A DNA stretch of 64,000 bases. Source: Leidyana gryllorum EB-2025a. Its lineage: Eukaryota > Apicomplexa. The notes under the pieces are model-generated. The model had not been told where the DNA came from. It saw nothing but the letters and a program-made list of their open reading frames with translations, and did not search any database. Positions 46,801-60,600 of the stretch are shown here, one piece after another (position 1 is the stretch's first letter; each line of letters opens with the position of its first letter). Location: contig JBLWGC010000043.1 in assembly GCA_048772705.1 (NCBI GenBank), forward strand, positions 248,001 to 312,000. The letters are read 5' to 3'. Position numbers and translations under genes: made by a program.

Positions 46801-49800
46801 TCCACTTTGCTGAGAAGAGCGCGGCGGAGAGACCAGGGCATAATGGTATTGTCGTTCCACAACTGGTCAAATGTGTAAACCACATCAGGATTGGCGTCGT
46901 CCGTCAATATGGAGGCAAACGGAATGGTTTTACACCAGGTGGACAACTTGTGGATATGGTTGTCAAGAGCGCTGTTCAGCAAGGCAAAGCACACAGCGAG
47001 ACGTGGATCTTCTCTGATCTCATCCTTCCATGAGGGGGCAAGTCGCCGTCTCAGCATCCGGCGACGCAGCTTCAGCATCATATCGAGATATCGTTCCCGG
47101 CTCGAGTTCGATTCTGTCCAGCCTCCTCGATCGGTTCGTGTCTCTAAATACGCTGTCCCTATGGAACACAGGACAGCATACGCCCGTAAAGGGTCGGAGG
47201 TCCGCATTAATTCACATAGAATCTCAGTATGCTGCGGGTCCACTCCCGGTGAGAGTGATCCCGCAATCCGCATGACTACCTGGACTGGTAACCTGTCCAC
47301 CAGTTTGGCCACCTCGGTGAGTGAGTCGAGCACAGCGCTGACACTGAAGCACAATCAGAGACGTATAGTGTGGACGTTGACCGTCGACTTACTGTATGAG
47401 ACGTTCGGGACACGGGTGCTCTGTATTGATGAAGTGGATCAACAAACACTGGACGCCTTCGAATTTATTGAGAGGGAATTCTGGTGAAGCAGCGCACAGC
47501 CGGAGGGTCTTCTCAAGTCCCTTGGCGGTCCTATCGACGATGCTCCTCACCAAGACGTCCAAAGGTGGGGGATCCTTATCCCGTGGAATCGTGTCGTGCA
47601 CTACAGCCAGTCTCATCAGGAAGCAGGAAGTTAGTCCAACGTAAGGATACAGATGTCCATCCACAGAATGCGGCTCCTCCGACTGCGAGTTGCCTCGGAT
47701 TTTCTCGAAATTGCCGAGTTCTTGTAGTCCAAACCCATAGAAACTGGGATCATTGGTAGGGTTGCAGAGTCACTTCAACTTACTGTTTGAGCCCCACCAA
47801 GAATGCGTACAGAGACTCGGAATCGCGCAACTGTTCACTCGCTATGCTCACAATTGATGTCATCAGCTGAAGGATCGAAGGCCATTTCCTGTCAGAAACA
47901 TTTCGAGAAGGCTCAGCAATTAGCATCTTTCCCACCATTTCGTACAGTTATCAATGCAGGGTGTCCATCCCGTTCCGTCGGGTTTCCGGCGAGCGACGCC
48001 GGACGCTTCCACAGCGTCGTCAACAACTCGTTGCAGAGTGTAGATCAAGTCGTTGTTGGACGCGTCGCCAGCCCAGTTGACCTGCGCCTCGAGGTAAGAT
48101 CTGCCAGCTCGAGTGTCCAGACGCGCTATCAGCGCCATATATGCCGGGCAACACTTTGCTCGTTCGCGAATGAACATATGCTGGAAGGCTTTTCTCGAGA
48201 CGCGCGCACCGACTGCAGAGTACAATAAGTGTGACTTCTTGAGGGAAAAGGGCCTCCAGATTGGCACCGACTCCAGCAGCCGACGTAACGAAGCTTTTCG
48301 GCAGCTCCGAGAGCTTCTTCTGCGCATATTCAGAAGTATTGAGCATCCCGAACGACAGCTCGAAGCGGTACTGGCCGAAGCTGCCAGATCGGAATTGAGG
48401 AGCGATTCGAGCTCATCGGGAGCTTCTGAGTGATGGTCCGTTCCTTTCGCGGAACTTTCAATACTTTCTCGTGACGTGATGTGTACACTGACTCGACGCA
48501 CTGGGAGCTTTTTGTCTGAGAGGCCTCCATCTTGGCCGCCTGCAGTGTGCATCGTCGATGGTGGTACTAATGACACTTTCTCGCTTTGTTGCTCTCTCTC
48601 ACCAGTTTCGCTCATCCACGTCGTCAGTTCGACAGAGGAGTGACACTTTAGGATGGAGGAGGTGGTGGCCGCGGAAGTCTCTAGTGAATTGGGCTGAAAG
48701 GGGGTGGCCAGCACTTTTATGGCCATCGGCGACCAGTCGCCCCATGTGAGGGCATTCCACAATGTGTAGTGCTCCTTGGCGCTTTCCAGATCAGTGGACA
48801 TTCCATTGGCGAGGGGGTAGAGAGCCGTTTGGGCTTTGGACATATTACTCGAAGGGGCGCTCGAGCTCACCACCCCAACGTGTCCCAGAAACCTAAAGAG
48901 GCTCTGATCCGGCGTTACACTCGACTTGCAGCCGGCAGTTTGATTCTCTCCGATCTTCAGAGCGTGGATTCGACTACTACGTTGAATGATTGGACCGAAT
49001 TGCGAGGGCAGCCATCGGGCATCGCAGATGGGGATGAGATAGAAGCCAATCGTGTTGGGGGGATACTGAGGCATTCGTTTCGTCTGGATGGTCCGGGTGC
49101 GCGGCACCTGAAAGAATGATATTCTGTCTGTCTCCCAGACGACGCGCACGTCGCACACTCACCTTCCATACTGAGGAGTAGAAACTTGAACCTTCTTGAA
49201 TTTGAGAGATGGCATACTCGGCCTCTAATGCTGTGCAGTAGTATGCTACATCCTCTAAACTGAGCTGATAACCGGACAAGTCCAGTAAGGATGTATCTGC
49301 TGGTGGTACGGCCAGCAGCCATTCCTCCAGATCTCTGACCACAAAGCGGGTGAAAGCTGGTAGTCTTCCTTCGTCCATATTGCCGAACAATGAGCTGTTC
49401 AATGCCGCGAGCTCGGGAGGCTCTTCAGCCTGGCGTGCCGCCCAAATCTTGTCACCCACACTGCTCTGATACAGTTTGAGGCCTCGATGACAGAGCTTCT
49501 GGATTGATCGAAGCATCGAGTATCCGTGATTTTCACCCGCGAAGGGGAGCCTCAAAGTCTGTGACTTGTCTATAGATTGGGAGAAGAGGTGAGAATGGTA
49601 TCTGAAACTCGAAGCCACTCACCTCGCAAAGCCTGATGTACGCCGGCAGAGGCGAGGGCGAAGCAACTCTGCAAGCCCAAGATGTCCCCCATGATAAGCT
49701 GTCGCGGTTCGACAGGTCTGACACCTTGCATCAGTCTTCTCAATCGAGAGAACACTCGATGACCGCTCCCAGGGAACCCCAGTGTTCCAAAGCAGGTGCT

Positions 49801-51578
49801 TATGATGCTCAAAACCAATCGAATGAGTCGCAATAAAGTGAGCGGATGCTGCGCACCCGTTATGGCGTCTGCTAACCGGCGGAATCCTGCGTCGTTACAG
49901 TGTTGTAGGGAGAGCAGTTCCTCATGAAAGCTTCACACTACTCACCCACAATTCGGTCATGTAGTTCGGCCGACAGCCACACAGGGGAGCGGGAAAGTTC
50001 TAGCCATACCATACTGTGCATTCGCCAATCTCGGACGGCCGAGCGGAGGTTTGTGCTGGTATCCTGACGATTGCCATCAGCGACACGGCTGCTCCGCGTC
50101 AAAGTAACATCGGCGAACATAAAGGCGCTCAGAGCTTGAACTTGTGATCGCCACGCCTCAGAAATAGCAGAGCGATTCGTCAACTCATTCTCTACCGAGA
50201 ACGCCATTTCAAGAGCCCGACGTAATGCACAGCCCAATCGGGGTCTGATCTGGCAGTGATCGTTCCGTGTCCTTTGTACAGTTACCAGCTCACCTCGTCC
50301 TCGAGCGCTTTTTCGCAAATGCAAGATAGATTGAGGTTTGATATGTGCCCATACTGTCGAGCCGTGGTGGAGATTAAGCGCAGTTCGCATACGAGAGCTT
50401 TCGTGAATGCCTGCAGACTGAGTGATTCAATACAGGAATGACACAAACAGCGTTTCGGCGAAGAACGGGGCGCGCGCCGATTGTGGCGAGCGACTTCAGA
50501 TACTTAGCGTCAGCACTTACCCGCAGCTCATTTCCCACCTGGGCTGTGTTAACGTTTTCGGAACCAATTTCTTGTCCCCACAGCAAATGCATCAAACCAA
50601 TTTGCTCCACAAAGCCGGCAAAGGTTGTTTGAGTGCAGGTCCAAAGTACAAGCGGTGCGTGACGTTGATGGGCAAAGCCACATGAGGATCTCCTCTTGGG
50701 GGTAACATAGTCACAGTGCTTTACGAGGAATTGATTGGTGACTCGGGCCAAGATGTCCAGCGGTTGGAACATTGCCCCAACGAAATGGTTGTCAGGCTGC
50801 CCACCTCGCTCAACTCCCTCCAACGAACTCCTTTGAGCCTGGAGGATAGCGGGTTCCACTTGTTTCTCCAGCGCTGCTCGCTTTCTTGATATGGCAAGGC
50901 CATATCCCGCATCAATGACGGAAGGAGTGATTATCGCGTCACAAGGCGACAGATCGTGCAGTCGGCGCAAGTAGAATGCGAGGACTCCACGCAGACACGC
51001 CAAGTGTGCGTAACAAATATTCGCAGTGGTCGAATCCAGTATCTCATTCGAATGCTGTAGTCGCAGGATAATTTGTGCGAAATCTTGTGCTATGAACAGT
51101 CGGATATTGTATAAGACGGATAAGGTGAAGATCGTCGAGCCCAGCCGGCCGATAAATGGACCCGACCAGACTCGAGCCAAACATTGCATTCCCAGCTGCC
51201 GCACACGCACATGGCCGCTTACAAGGGGTGCGCGGAGAAGGTACAGCAGCCATGATATGGTCTCATACGAGGTCCCGTGATAGGCCACTTGCGGCGGGAC
51301 AGCGATCAGGGAGCGGAAACGATTCCCCAGCAACAACAAATCCTCAGCCGTGGTCTGTCCAACTTGACAGGCTCGCTATGCATGACGACACCTACCGCTT
51401 GTAGACTGGTGCGCAAAGCTCCCATGTACCGTTCATAAGAATGAAATTCATCTGCAACGGTCAGAAAATCTTCAGCAGCAGCTCCCTCCTGAGGTATTCC
51501 CTCCGTGTCAATGAGCTCCTGCAGCCTCGACAAACTTGAAAGGACCAGATGCGCCCCTGTGAGGCTGCTGCACCTCAT
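43855..51578 (-). CDS. WDxLExGW-family giant protein, copy 5
   Basis: Unknown function. The ATG at 51578 begins MRCSSLTGAHLVLSSL, aligned with the other starts, and the first intron follows LRTSLQA. Blocks in order: LGMQCLARVWSGPF; a hydrophobic helix (about 50585-50645); IRPRLGCALRRALEM; QALSAFMFADVTLT; VWLELSRSPVW; GDILGLQSCFALASAG; IQEGSSFYSSVWK; an intron at 49108-49162; YPPNTIGFYLIPICD; a Ser-rich linker; HLLYSAVGARVSR; LSPGVDPQHTE with DPLRAYAVL and GGW; LPSEAPITLRAETFSL; VCLAIQLYSRY; HPGV.SRLLGAAVELKG; and LLYDTLELGWHL, ending at TAG 43855-43857. Blocks such as GLQSC and YPPNT differ slightly from the other copies, so this is one of the more diverged members. It is divergent from the cyclase gene, 64 bp between starts. 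Confidence 0.78.
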
Positions 51579-51642
51579 TCACGACGAAAAATTAGGCCTG
51601 GATATCGATCTACATGCTAGAGAGCCCAATTTTACCTAATCC
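51579..51642. promoter_or_regulatory. 64-bp divergent gap (copy 5 / guanylate cyclase)
   Basis: Start codons of copy 5 (51578, minus) and the cyclase (51643, plus) are 64 bp apart, so any upstream promoter must be bidirectional or extend into coding sequence. I see an AT-rich patch near its left end (about 51587-51593) and no clear core element. Confidence 0.4.
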
Positions 51643-54600
51643 ATGAGTAGTGTGCTGCGGGGTAATCCCGAGAGTGCTACCTCCACGAGTGCTGGACGTG
51701 CGCGCACTCACTCCGACGCTTGGATCAAAAAGGACCGTGAGCTTCGGGTCTCTTATCAATGGCCGCTGCGGGGCGTTCGGAAATTCACCATAAACCCACA
51801 ATTGTCCGAAGACTTGTATCGTTTCCCATCCAATGAAACCCGGGCCCATCAATTTCGAGTGAGCAGCTCCATAGCTTGTCTTCGGTCCCCTGCTGCCTGC
51901 CCGCTGATGACACAATGAGTTCCGCAATTGCAGTGGTACAACGGGTTAGTCAAGGCGTTTTGGTACCAACTGTTCCGTATGCCAAATCCCATCCTGCTCT
52001 TTGTCGTCATTCTCGAATGCATTGGTCCCAGTAAGTTGCTTGAAGTGATAATAATTGGGATGACCCGCTCTGCTCAGACAGCGAGGTCGCCGAGCGAGCT
52101 TTGGTTTACGACACCCGAGTGCTTTGTTTTTTGGTACCCGTTCTAGCTTCTGGATTGATAGCGTTATACGAAGATTGGAAGTGTCAGAGATTATCTCGAG
52201 CCGTCAACGAAAGACGATGTGTGGTACTGGACGGACGGAATCCACATTTCTTGAATGTATGTCGATCAGAACTGCGGGTAAGAAGATTACTGTAAATCTT
52301 GATCCTCCGTTGGTGTAGGTGGGGCAAATCGTGCGCGTGCATAATAACGAGGAAATACCAGCCGACTGTTTGCTATTGTGTTCAAGTGGTTCCGATGCCA
52401 AAGCTTACGTAAGTCAAGGTGAGCACACGTGTGCGCGGATGCTACACTTTGATGTCGCAATCAGAATTGATCACGGGGAGCAGATCTTTGGTGAAGAAGT
52501 CGGCTGTCAAAGAAACTCGCTTCGAGATTTCCGCGTCTGCTGTTGCGAGCATCAGCGGACAAGTGCTATGTAACGAAGCATCAGCCGACCTGGATCACTT
52601 CTTCGGAGCTCTGAGGCTGCAGGCACACCCGCGCAGTACCAACCTAGACAGCAGAAGCTTCATGTGTCAGGGATCTATACTGCGCAATACCGATTGGATC
52701 TATTGTTTGATTCTGTTCACGGGGCCCGACACCAAGCTGGCTAGATCTCACAGTGCTATACGACCACTCAGTCAACAACGGAAGATTGTCATCGAAGGGA
52801 GCATCAATCGAGTGTACCTGGCCATCTTAGCCATGGTTCTGATAGCAGCTCTGGTGAGACATCTAGGTGATGCCTGGCACGTACCGTTGTACCTTCACAG
52901 CTTTCGGCCGTGGGAGGCTGGCGCACACGGAACAGCGCTGCCTCCTTGAATTATGCCGGGCACGAGCCGTTGGAAACTCTGTTCAATTACTCTGCAGAAT
53001 ACCACTCGTTCTTCCTTCTTACGGAATACGTGGTACTTTATGCCTCAACCATCAGTCCAGTGCTGCTCCTAGTGATGGATATCATTGCTCTACTCTCTGG
53101 ACGAGTAACTGAGAAGGCGATGAGCCATGGACCTGCCGCGGCTTTCGTTGACCCGATAGGGTGGCAAGACTACCACAAAGGAAGCCAAAGAGATCTGGCT
53201 CGGCGTCGTCGAATGCAGTCCCAAGTTTCGCGATCTGCAGCACTCAAGAATCTGGGGTGCGTGGATTTCCTGTTAACAGACAAGACGGGGACGTTGACAA
53301 CTAATCAGCCCCTCAAGTTTGTGCTTTGTTCCGTTGGGAAGCGTATCTATGGGAAATGTTTTCGCCATAAGCCTTCTGGAACGCGAGGTGGCGCCCGTCC
53401 CTTCAACGCCCGATTGTCTCCGGCTCCGAAGGTCAAAGTCAAAAAGCGGGATGATCTGAAGCCTTCGCTGAAAAGACGAACGCCGTCCTCGATGGAAAGG
53501 ACTCCGACGTCACACGGCACCCCCGAAACTCCCCCTGTTGGGGCCAATGCGGGTGCAGTTAAAGTTTTCAGATTTGATGACATTGTCCAGGCAAGTCCTG
53601 GGCCTTCAATCGCTCACCTGCTGACACTATCTGATCGTGAATCCATTGCCGGTTCCGAGAGCATCGGATCTGAGCCGGGGCAAAGTCAATCCTTTTTTCA
53701 GCGGCTGAACGCTCATAACATCCACTCCTCCCTGTCAAGCACCCGTCCAATTCCATCATTGCGCTCAACAGCCTCTGAGGCGCGAACGGAATCAGTTCGG
53801 CATCAGAAGTTATTCCGAAATGAGAGCTGTCATCGAGCTCCTCTTGTGTCGAGTGAGTCGGACTCGAATAACAGAAGACGACCCACGAATGAGAGTCATC
53901 AAGGCTCGAAGCGTCAGAGGCGAGAAGACAGTGATAGTGTGGGAGACACTTCGGACTGCTCACACCGTCAACGTCGTTGGACTCAGAGTGTAGATCCCGA
54001 GTCGAGCCCGAGCCAAGCGCCGAGCTCTTCACGTCCTCGTAGGCAGCACTCGTTGGCTATGCAATCGCACAGTGGGAAAAGCATCCCCACCGTACGCCAC
54101 TCCACATCTTTGTCACGCAACGATGCTATGTCTCGTCGGGCGCACTTTCGAGGTGAGCAGACGCAGACAGGTGTATGGACGATACAATTTCATTGTTGAT
54201 TTTCGGCAGAAGGAGGCCCCGATGCCGCCTCCATGATTGATTTTGAAGACTCTCAAATTCTGAAAGACCTGCGTCGTGGAGGCATGCGGTCGGGTCTGAT
54301 CGACGAGTTCATTAAGGGTCTGCTGTTATGTAATATGGTCTCTACGGATCTGCCAGTACAGCCATACTCCACCCTCGCGTCTCCCACAGCTTCCTTCGAC
54401 GACCTAAATGGAGCGTCTCAGATATATGGAAGCGGATTTGTAAGGCACGGGTTATCTGTGTGTGTGGCATATGGAGAGCTTTGTAGAGTCTACCCGACGC
54501 AGACTTGGATTTACATCTAAGGGAAGCCGAAGAGACTCCTTCGACTCCTTCTAGCTCTTCACTGGGAGCTCCAACCGAATCCTTCAGTCACTTAGCTGCA

Positions 54601-57600
54601 CAAGCGCTTCTTGCCAGTATCACGTAGGTCTCTGGCGGCAGTGTTTGAGTCCACTGCTCCCTTTCTGCAGCTATTCGTCCATACTGCCTGAGGAGATCTC
54701 ATTGGTGCAGGCAGCATACAAGTTGGGATATGGCCTCCTGACCAAAACGAAGAAAGGCATAATCATGGAAGTAAGCATCGATTTGGTGTCACGCGTCTGC
54801 CCTACATCCAGGCGATTGTCTGCTCCACAGATCAACGGTCAGTTCCACCGATACGAGAAGTTATTCTCACTGAACTTTGGCCCGAATCGAAAGCGAGTTT
54901 TGACTGTCCTGCGTAGAGAGGATGAAGCCGAAGCCACTGTATATGTGCGAGGTGGTGCTTCCGTCATCTTCGATCTCTTGGGGGGTAAATGTGATGACTC
55001 GGGAGCGGAGAGCGTTCCCCTTACCCCACGCACGCGACGGTTCCCGCGGGTAGCTCAAGATGAGCTCAAAAATGTATCTGCAAAGCACGCCCAACGCTTC
55101 GTGCTGCGAGGATATCGCACACTGGCGTTGGCCAAAAGGCGTCTCACGGCTCTGGACGTTGAAATCTTGTCACGTCGTGTTGAGGGATTGGGCAGCTGTC
55201 CACCTCATCAGCGCGACCTCTTGTGTTACACTCTAGCAGACGAGTTAGAGACCGGCTTACAGGTACACACCAATGACCAATGGTCTCTCGAAGATTGCGC
55301 TAAACTGATCCTTTGCAGATGTTGGGAATCGTTGGATTGCAGGAGACGCTGCAACCAGACGTTCCACGTACCATGAGTGCTCTCATCCAATCCGGTGTGC
55401 GTGTTTGGATGGTGACGGGCGACGATCACGAGAACGCCATCAGCACGGCGTGCCAAGCCCAGTTGATACGTCCCTCGATGAAGTTGATTAGAATCGAGTT
55501 GTCGCGAACTGACGCTGATTCGTTTGTGAGTTTGCTGTCGTGTGTGTGTCTCCTCTCATATGTGAGACCAGAGCGAGGTGGCCGGAATGTACGATACTTT
55601 CAAGGAAGAGGTGGAAGGGCGAAGTCCAGATCAGGAGTTGGCGTGTTTCATCACAGGAGACGACTTTGCCAATTTCTGTGGTGGAAGCGATCTCCAGACA
55701 CTTCTGCTCAGTATGGTGGGTTCCTTCCTCACTTTGCGCTTGCTCAACACCTTTGGGCCGCAGCTATGTCAATGTGAGACAGTGCTGATATGCGAAGTCA
55801 GCGCGGCTCAGAAAGGAATGATCGCGAGAATGTTGCGAACCCGAATCACTCCGACTCCAACAGTCCTATCTGTTGGCGATGGGTTGAATGATATAGCAAT
55901 GTTCAAAGAGTCTCACGTCTCTGTCGCTGTGGGAGAGAGGGATAAATTTGACCTCTTGGCGTCTCCCTCCATTCACGGGCAGGAGGAGTTTACAACTTTC
56001 ATAAACTCGGACGAAGACGTTCCACTGGATGCTCGACTGCACGCCGACATCAACTTGCCCAGCTTTGGGTACTTGCGACCCCTTTTGATGGAACACGGGC
56101 GTAATGCGCTCGGGGCGGGCAGTCTGTGGCTGCGTAGTTCCACCGTTCTCGGATGTATGCAGTTCATCCCAATGGTACTGCAAGCGTCGCAATCGAGGTG
56201 GACTGCAGTACCAATGTGGACGCGCATGGGGATCGGCATGTTGGAGTTCCTCACAATGGGAATAGTGTGTTGTGTCACCGCAGTTCAAGGCACAGACTTT
56301 GGTTCAATTATGGTGTGGCATCTACCGGCATTGTATTGCGTGGTGAGTTGATGCAAAGAAGGAGGCATCCGTTCACTTTGCGTTGCTCTAACAGGCTCGG
56401 CGGCGAGGCTTGCTCAACACTCGAGTTCTTCTCTACGACTTCTGCTATGGAGCCCTTGCGTCCTTCTGCTTCACGTTGATCGCACGACAAGTAGCGGGGC
56501 CCCAATGGTCTATCCTTCCCGCTGGATACACTTTGGACACGATAGGTTCTATGGCCTTCTGCATCACCCTTGGGCTCTACGTGGGTGGAGTCATCTTCAT
56601 CATTCATCATGCATTTACTCGACGGAGCATCTACTTTTGGTTCACTGTGCTGATGTGTTTCGCCGGCCCTTTCGAGTTGCTCATGCTGCCCGCCACTGCA
56701 CAGTGGTTCTACAGCACATACATCAGTGATGTCATCAATGCGTTCGAGACGGGCAGGTCAATGATGCGGTGGGGTATGATAGGTTTGGCTCTGGTGGGCC
56801 TCTGCTATACTCTGGCGGCCGCTGCTCGGCGGATACAGATCGCGTAAGTACAATGGAGACAACAAACGGAGCCCTACGGTCCCTCAGAATGGCCCCTGAT
56901 GCTGTTGAGATAATCCGCCATTTCATCGCTTGCCACAAAGCAAACTTCATGAAAGAACGACTCGCACAACGGGCCGAGCTGGGACCCATAGGCGGCTTAA
57001 GAACTGAAATACCCTTCGTCGGTGGCAGCAAAGCCAACCTCGAAATGACCACAATGATTTCCAATACCTCAGACGGCCCAGATCGAGCAGACGAAATAGC
57101 TTTCGCCTGCTTCGTCCGTAGCGTGCTGAACCCCCTGCGGGTGCGTCGGATGGCCGCCTTACTGCCGTACCCTCGTCAATTCTACCTGAAACAACCGGGA
57201 CGAGCTCACCACCTGGCTGCACAATTGCCACTCGTCGCCCTGATTGACAAGTGAGATACGGCAGAGTAAGAGGGAGCTCGATTCATTCTCGTTGCAGAGT
57301 CACTGAGCTCTCCCTCAAAAGGGGGAACCCGGAGCAAAGTATACTCGGCGTCAAAGGGGCAGGGGGAAGAGAAGTGAGTCGTGTGCCTATGAAGATGAAC
57401 GATGAGGGAGATCTCGACTTACATAGAGCTCGCAGTGAGCAATTACATCTCATAACTTTCCTGTCTTATCTTTGATAGGTGGCAACGGCAGCGTCGGGTT
57501 CCGAAGCAAAGGGTTTGATCACGGCCATCCACGAATGGGAGATGCCGCATACTTTTATTCAGAGATCCGCACAAACAATGATACTGACAGTTTCAGTTCG

Positions 57601-60600
57601 GGGGAGAGTTTGATGACGAGTGATGAGGGGGTCGACTCAGCCATCGGAGGAGCACCCGTGCGAGAGAAAGGCGATGTTGTGGGAGCATTCCAAGAGACAA
57701 ACGTCCATGTGTCCGAGCTGATCAACATGTTGGAGCTCACCTTCAAAGATCAACAGCTGGAAGCCGACTATCAGGTCCACCGCCGGCAACACATCACGTG
57801 AGTTGGGAAAGAATGTTGGGAGAAATTCAATTGACAGACAATACCGCTTATCCTATCGTCTAAGCTTCCTCTTCCTGTGTGTTGTTACCATCATGATGGT
57901 CATCCAAGAAATGTCGAGCTCTGCAGGCGCTTCAATTTCGGTCAACAAGGCCATTATTGGCTTCATACCATATTTGATCTCTCTGACGCTGTATGTTTCG
58001 AGCCATTACGACTTTCTCTTCATCAACTACTTTGATGTACTCTTGGGAAGCCTCGTTCTGGCAATTGCCTTTTTTCAACTCCTCTCCGATACTCTCCTCT
58101 TCAAAGACGGGGTCTCCAGCACCGCCATCTACAGTGTACTGATCTTCATTTTCTTCCGCATCCCCTTCCTCCACGCCGTCTGCTATAATACCATACACTT
58201 CATTGCCTTTACATTGCGCTACGCCTTCACTGTCACCATCTCAGAAAGCATGAAAGAGACAGACAGTAGCTCCTTGCCGCCCACTGGCGCTTCTTTGACC
58301 TCGGCTGTGTCGCGCTATTTCCCCGATATGTTGGAGGCTGTGTCACTGAGCAAGTTGACCACCTATCTGCCCGTGCTCCTTGGCATTGAAGCTTTCACTG
58401 GATTTGCCGCCTATCGCTTGGAATACAATCGCAGAAAAGCTTTCTTGCTCGACTATCAAGTCGAGAAAACACGCAAGCGTCAAACGGAAATACTCCACAC
58501 TATGCTCCCCGCATTTGTGGTCGAACATATGCTCAATGGACCCTTCAACAAGAACGGAGTCCCCGTCGGTCTCAAAGCGGAAGATCGTGGTACTGTCTCT
58601 GTGGTGTTCTGTGATGTCTACGACTTCCAAAATATTGTCGCCTCCGTTGCTCCAACCCATCTTGTCAAAGTATTGGACAGCCTCTTCCTATGTTTCGACA
58701 AATGCGCTGAAAGGTTCGGATGCACCAAGATTGAAACTGTCTTCGAGACTTATCTGGCTGCCGCGGGGATCAAGTTGGAAGGCAGTGGTACGGGTGGGGG
58801 CACCAGCGAACGTTCATGTGACGTAGCCACGCCCAGCGAGAATGCATTTGACGCATTGTGTATGGCTTTGATTATGCTGCGCTTCTCTCGTCATGTCACC
58901 TACGTTGTTACTGAACAAACTGTGGGACCTTCGGAGGTGCGCAGCGTTGGGGGCTTCTCCTCAGACGATGGCAGCAGTGATACCGTTACTGCAGCAGCAG
59001 CAGCTGCGGCCACGGCCATGGGCGAGGGCAATCCGCGGACATCCCGAAGCAGCGAAGCCAAGCATCGTAAAGTGAAGCGTATCCGGGTAAAGATTGGTAT
59101 ACACAGTGGCCGCGTTATCAGTGGCGTCGTTGGGGCTAAGAAGCCGCAATACGCATTGTTCGGTGACACAGTCAATACTGCTAGTCGTATGAAAACAACC
59201 GGCAAACCCGATCACATTCATGTCTCCTCGGCCACACACGATTTAGTGAAATCGGATTCTTGCTTGATATGGGAGGAGCGGCTGATCGAAGTCAAGGGCA
59301 AAGGTCTCATGACTACGTTTCTGCTCATCCGAGTGGAGCTCCCGCAAGATCATCCGGGCGTCCCTCGCCATCAACCGAATCCCCAACCAGGTCCCTTCAT
59401 GCCCCCTCGATACTCCAAGTCCAATCTTCTGCCAGTCAGAGACAACACAGATGTGATCTCGAATAATCGATCTGTCGAAAAGGCTCCCTCGGGCTCTCGA
59501 GTGGTCGGAACAAATATAACCAGTTTCGAAACTCGTCGAAGTGGAGCTGTAACACCTTCCACTTTGTTCGGCGGCACTGTTCCGAACACGCCGACTCACA
59601 TTGGGGCGGCGCTGGCCAACAACAGCATGGCTCAAGCTGATCCATTTGGAGATGTGGAAGTTGCTGACGAAGGAGACCGAACGAGTCCCCACCAGTTTCG
59701 GCTTGGTCTGGAAGGCCCAATTGCTACGGGTCCCACCCGTGTTGAGGCTCTATGGTCGAGGTTTCAGCGTCAATATAGTCGAGATCTGCGTGCCGGGAGC
59801 TCGGCCGGACCACACCCGGCTATGGAGCGATCATTCGTGCATGACCCTGAGAAACCAGGCGAACGAATGCAGCATAAGGGTAGTCAGGCTGACTCCGTAG
59901 TTGAGGAAACAGTGTTTGTCGCCTGTATGCGTCATATAAAGCGCCAGAGGAACGCTCGGCGGCAGCATCACCAAGCACATCCCCCAGCGAATGTAGCGTC
60001 GCACACTGATTCCATTCGGAATCATCAGATCAACGCTGACGTGCACTGGACTAGTCTGACTTTCAAAGACAAGTACTTAGAAGATCGCTACAAATCCCAT
60101 TATTATTCTAATCCAAGCAACATCAACAATATCGAACAAGCGATTATTATCTTCTTAGCTACCTATGTGATCCAGACACTTGTATTTGTGGCCATACCTC
60201 GATATGAATCTATGTGGATCTTCCAGGCCGAAGCCGCTGTGACTTGGACAGTTCGATCTATATTCACAATCACCAGCTTCATCCTATGGTTAATGCTGCA
60301 CTTCCGGGACCGGACGCCTCTATCGGTATGTTTACACACACAATCGTGAAGTGATAATTGTTAGCAGGCAGGACGTTTTGGAACGAAATGGGTTGTGTTC
60401 TTTGCGAATTTCACCTTCATGACCTCTGCGTGTGCCGTTATGCTGGAGAGCAGCTGGAGCTTGGACTTTCCGGAGGACATTAAGCCCTTTTGGTTGCATG
60501 TCGACACCTTGCAGCTCTTCTTCTTCATAACCATCCTGCATCATAACAGCGGTCTGTTGGTGCAACACGTGGTTTTGGTCAATATGGTGGTACTAGCTGT

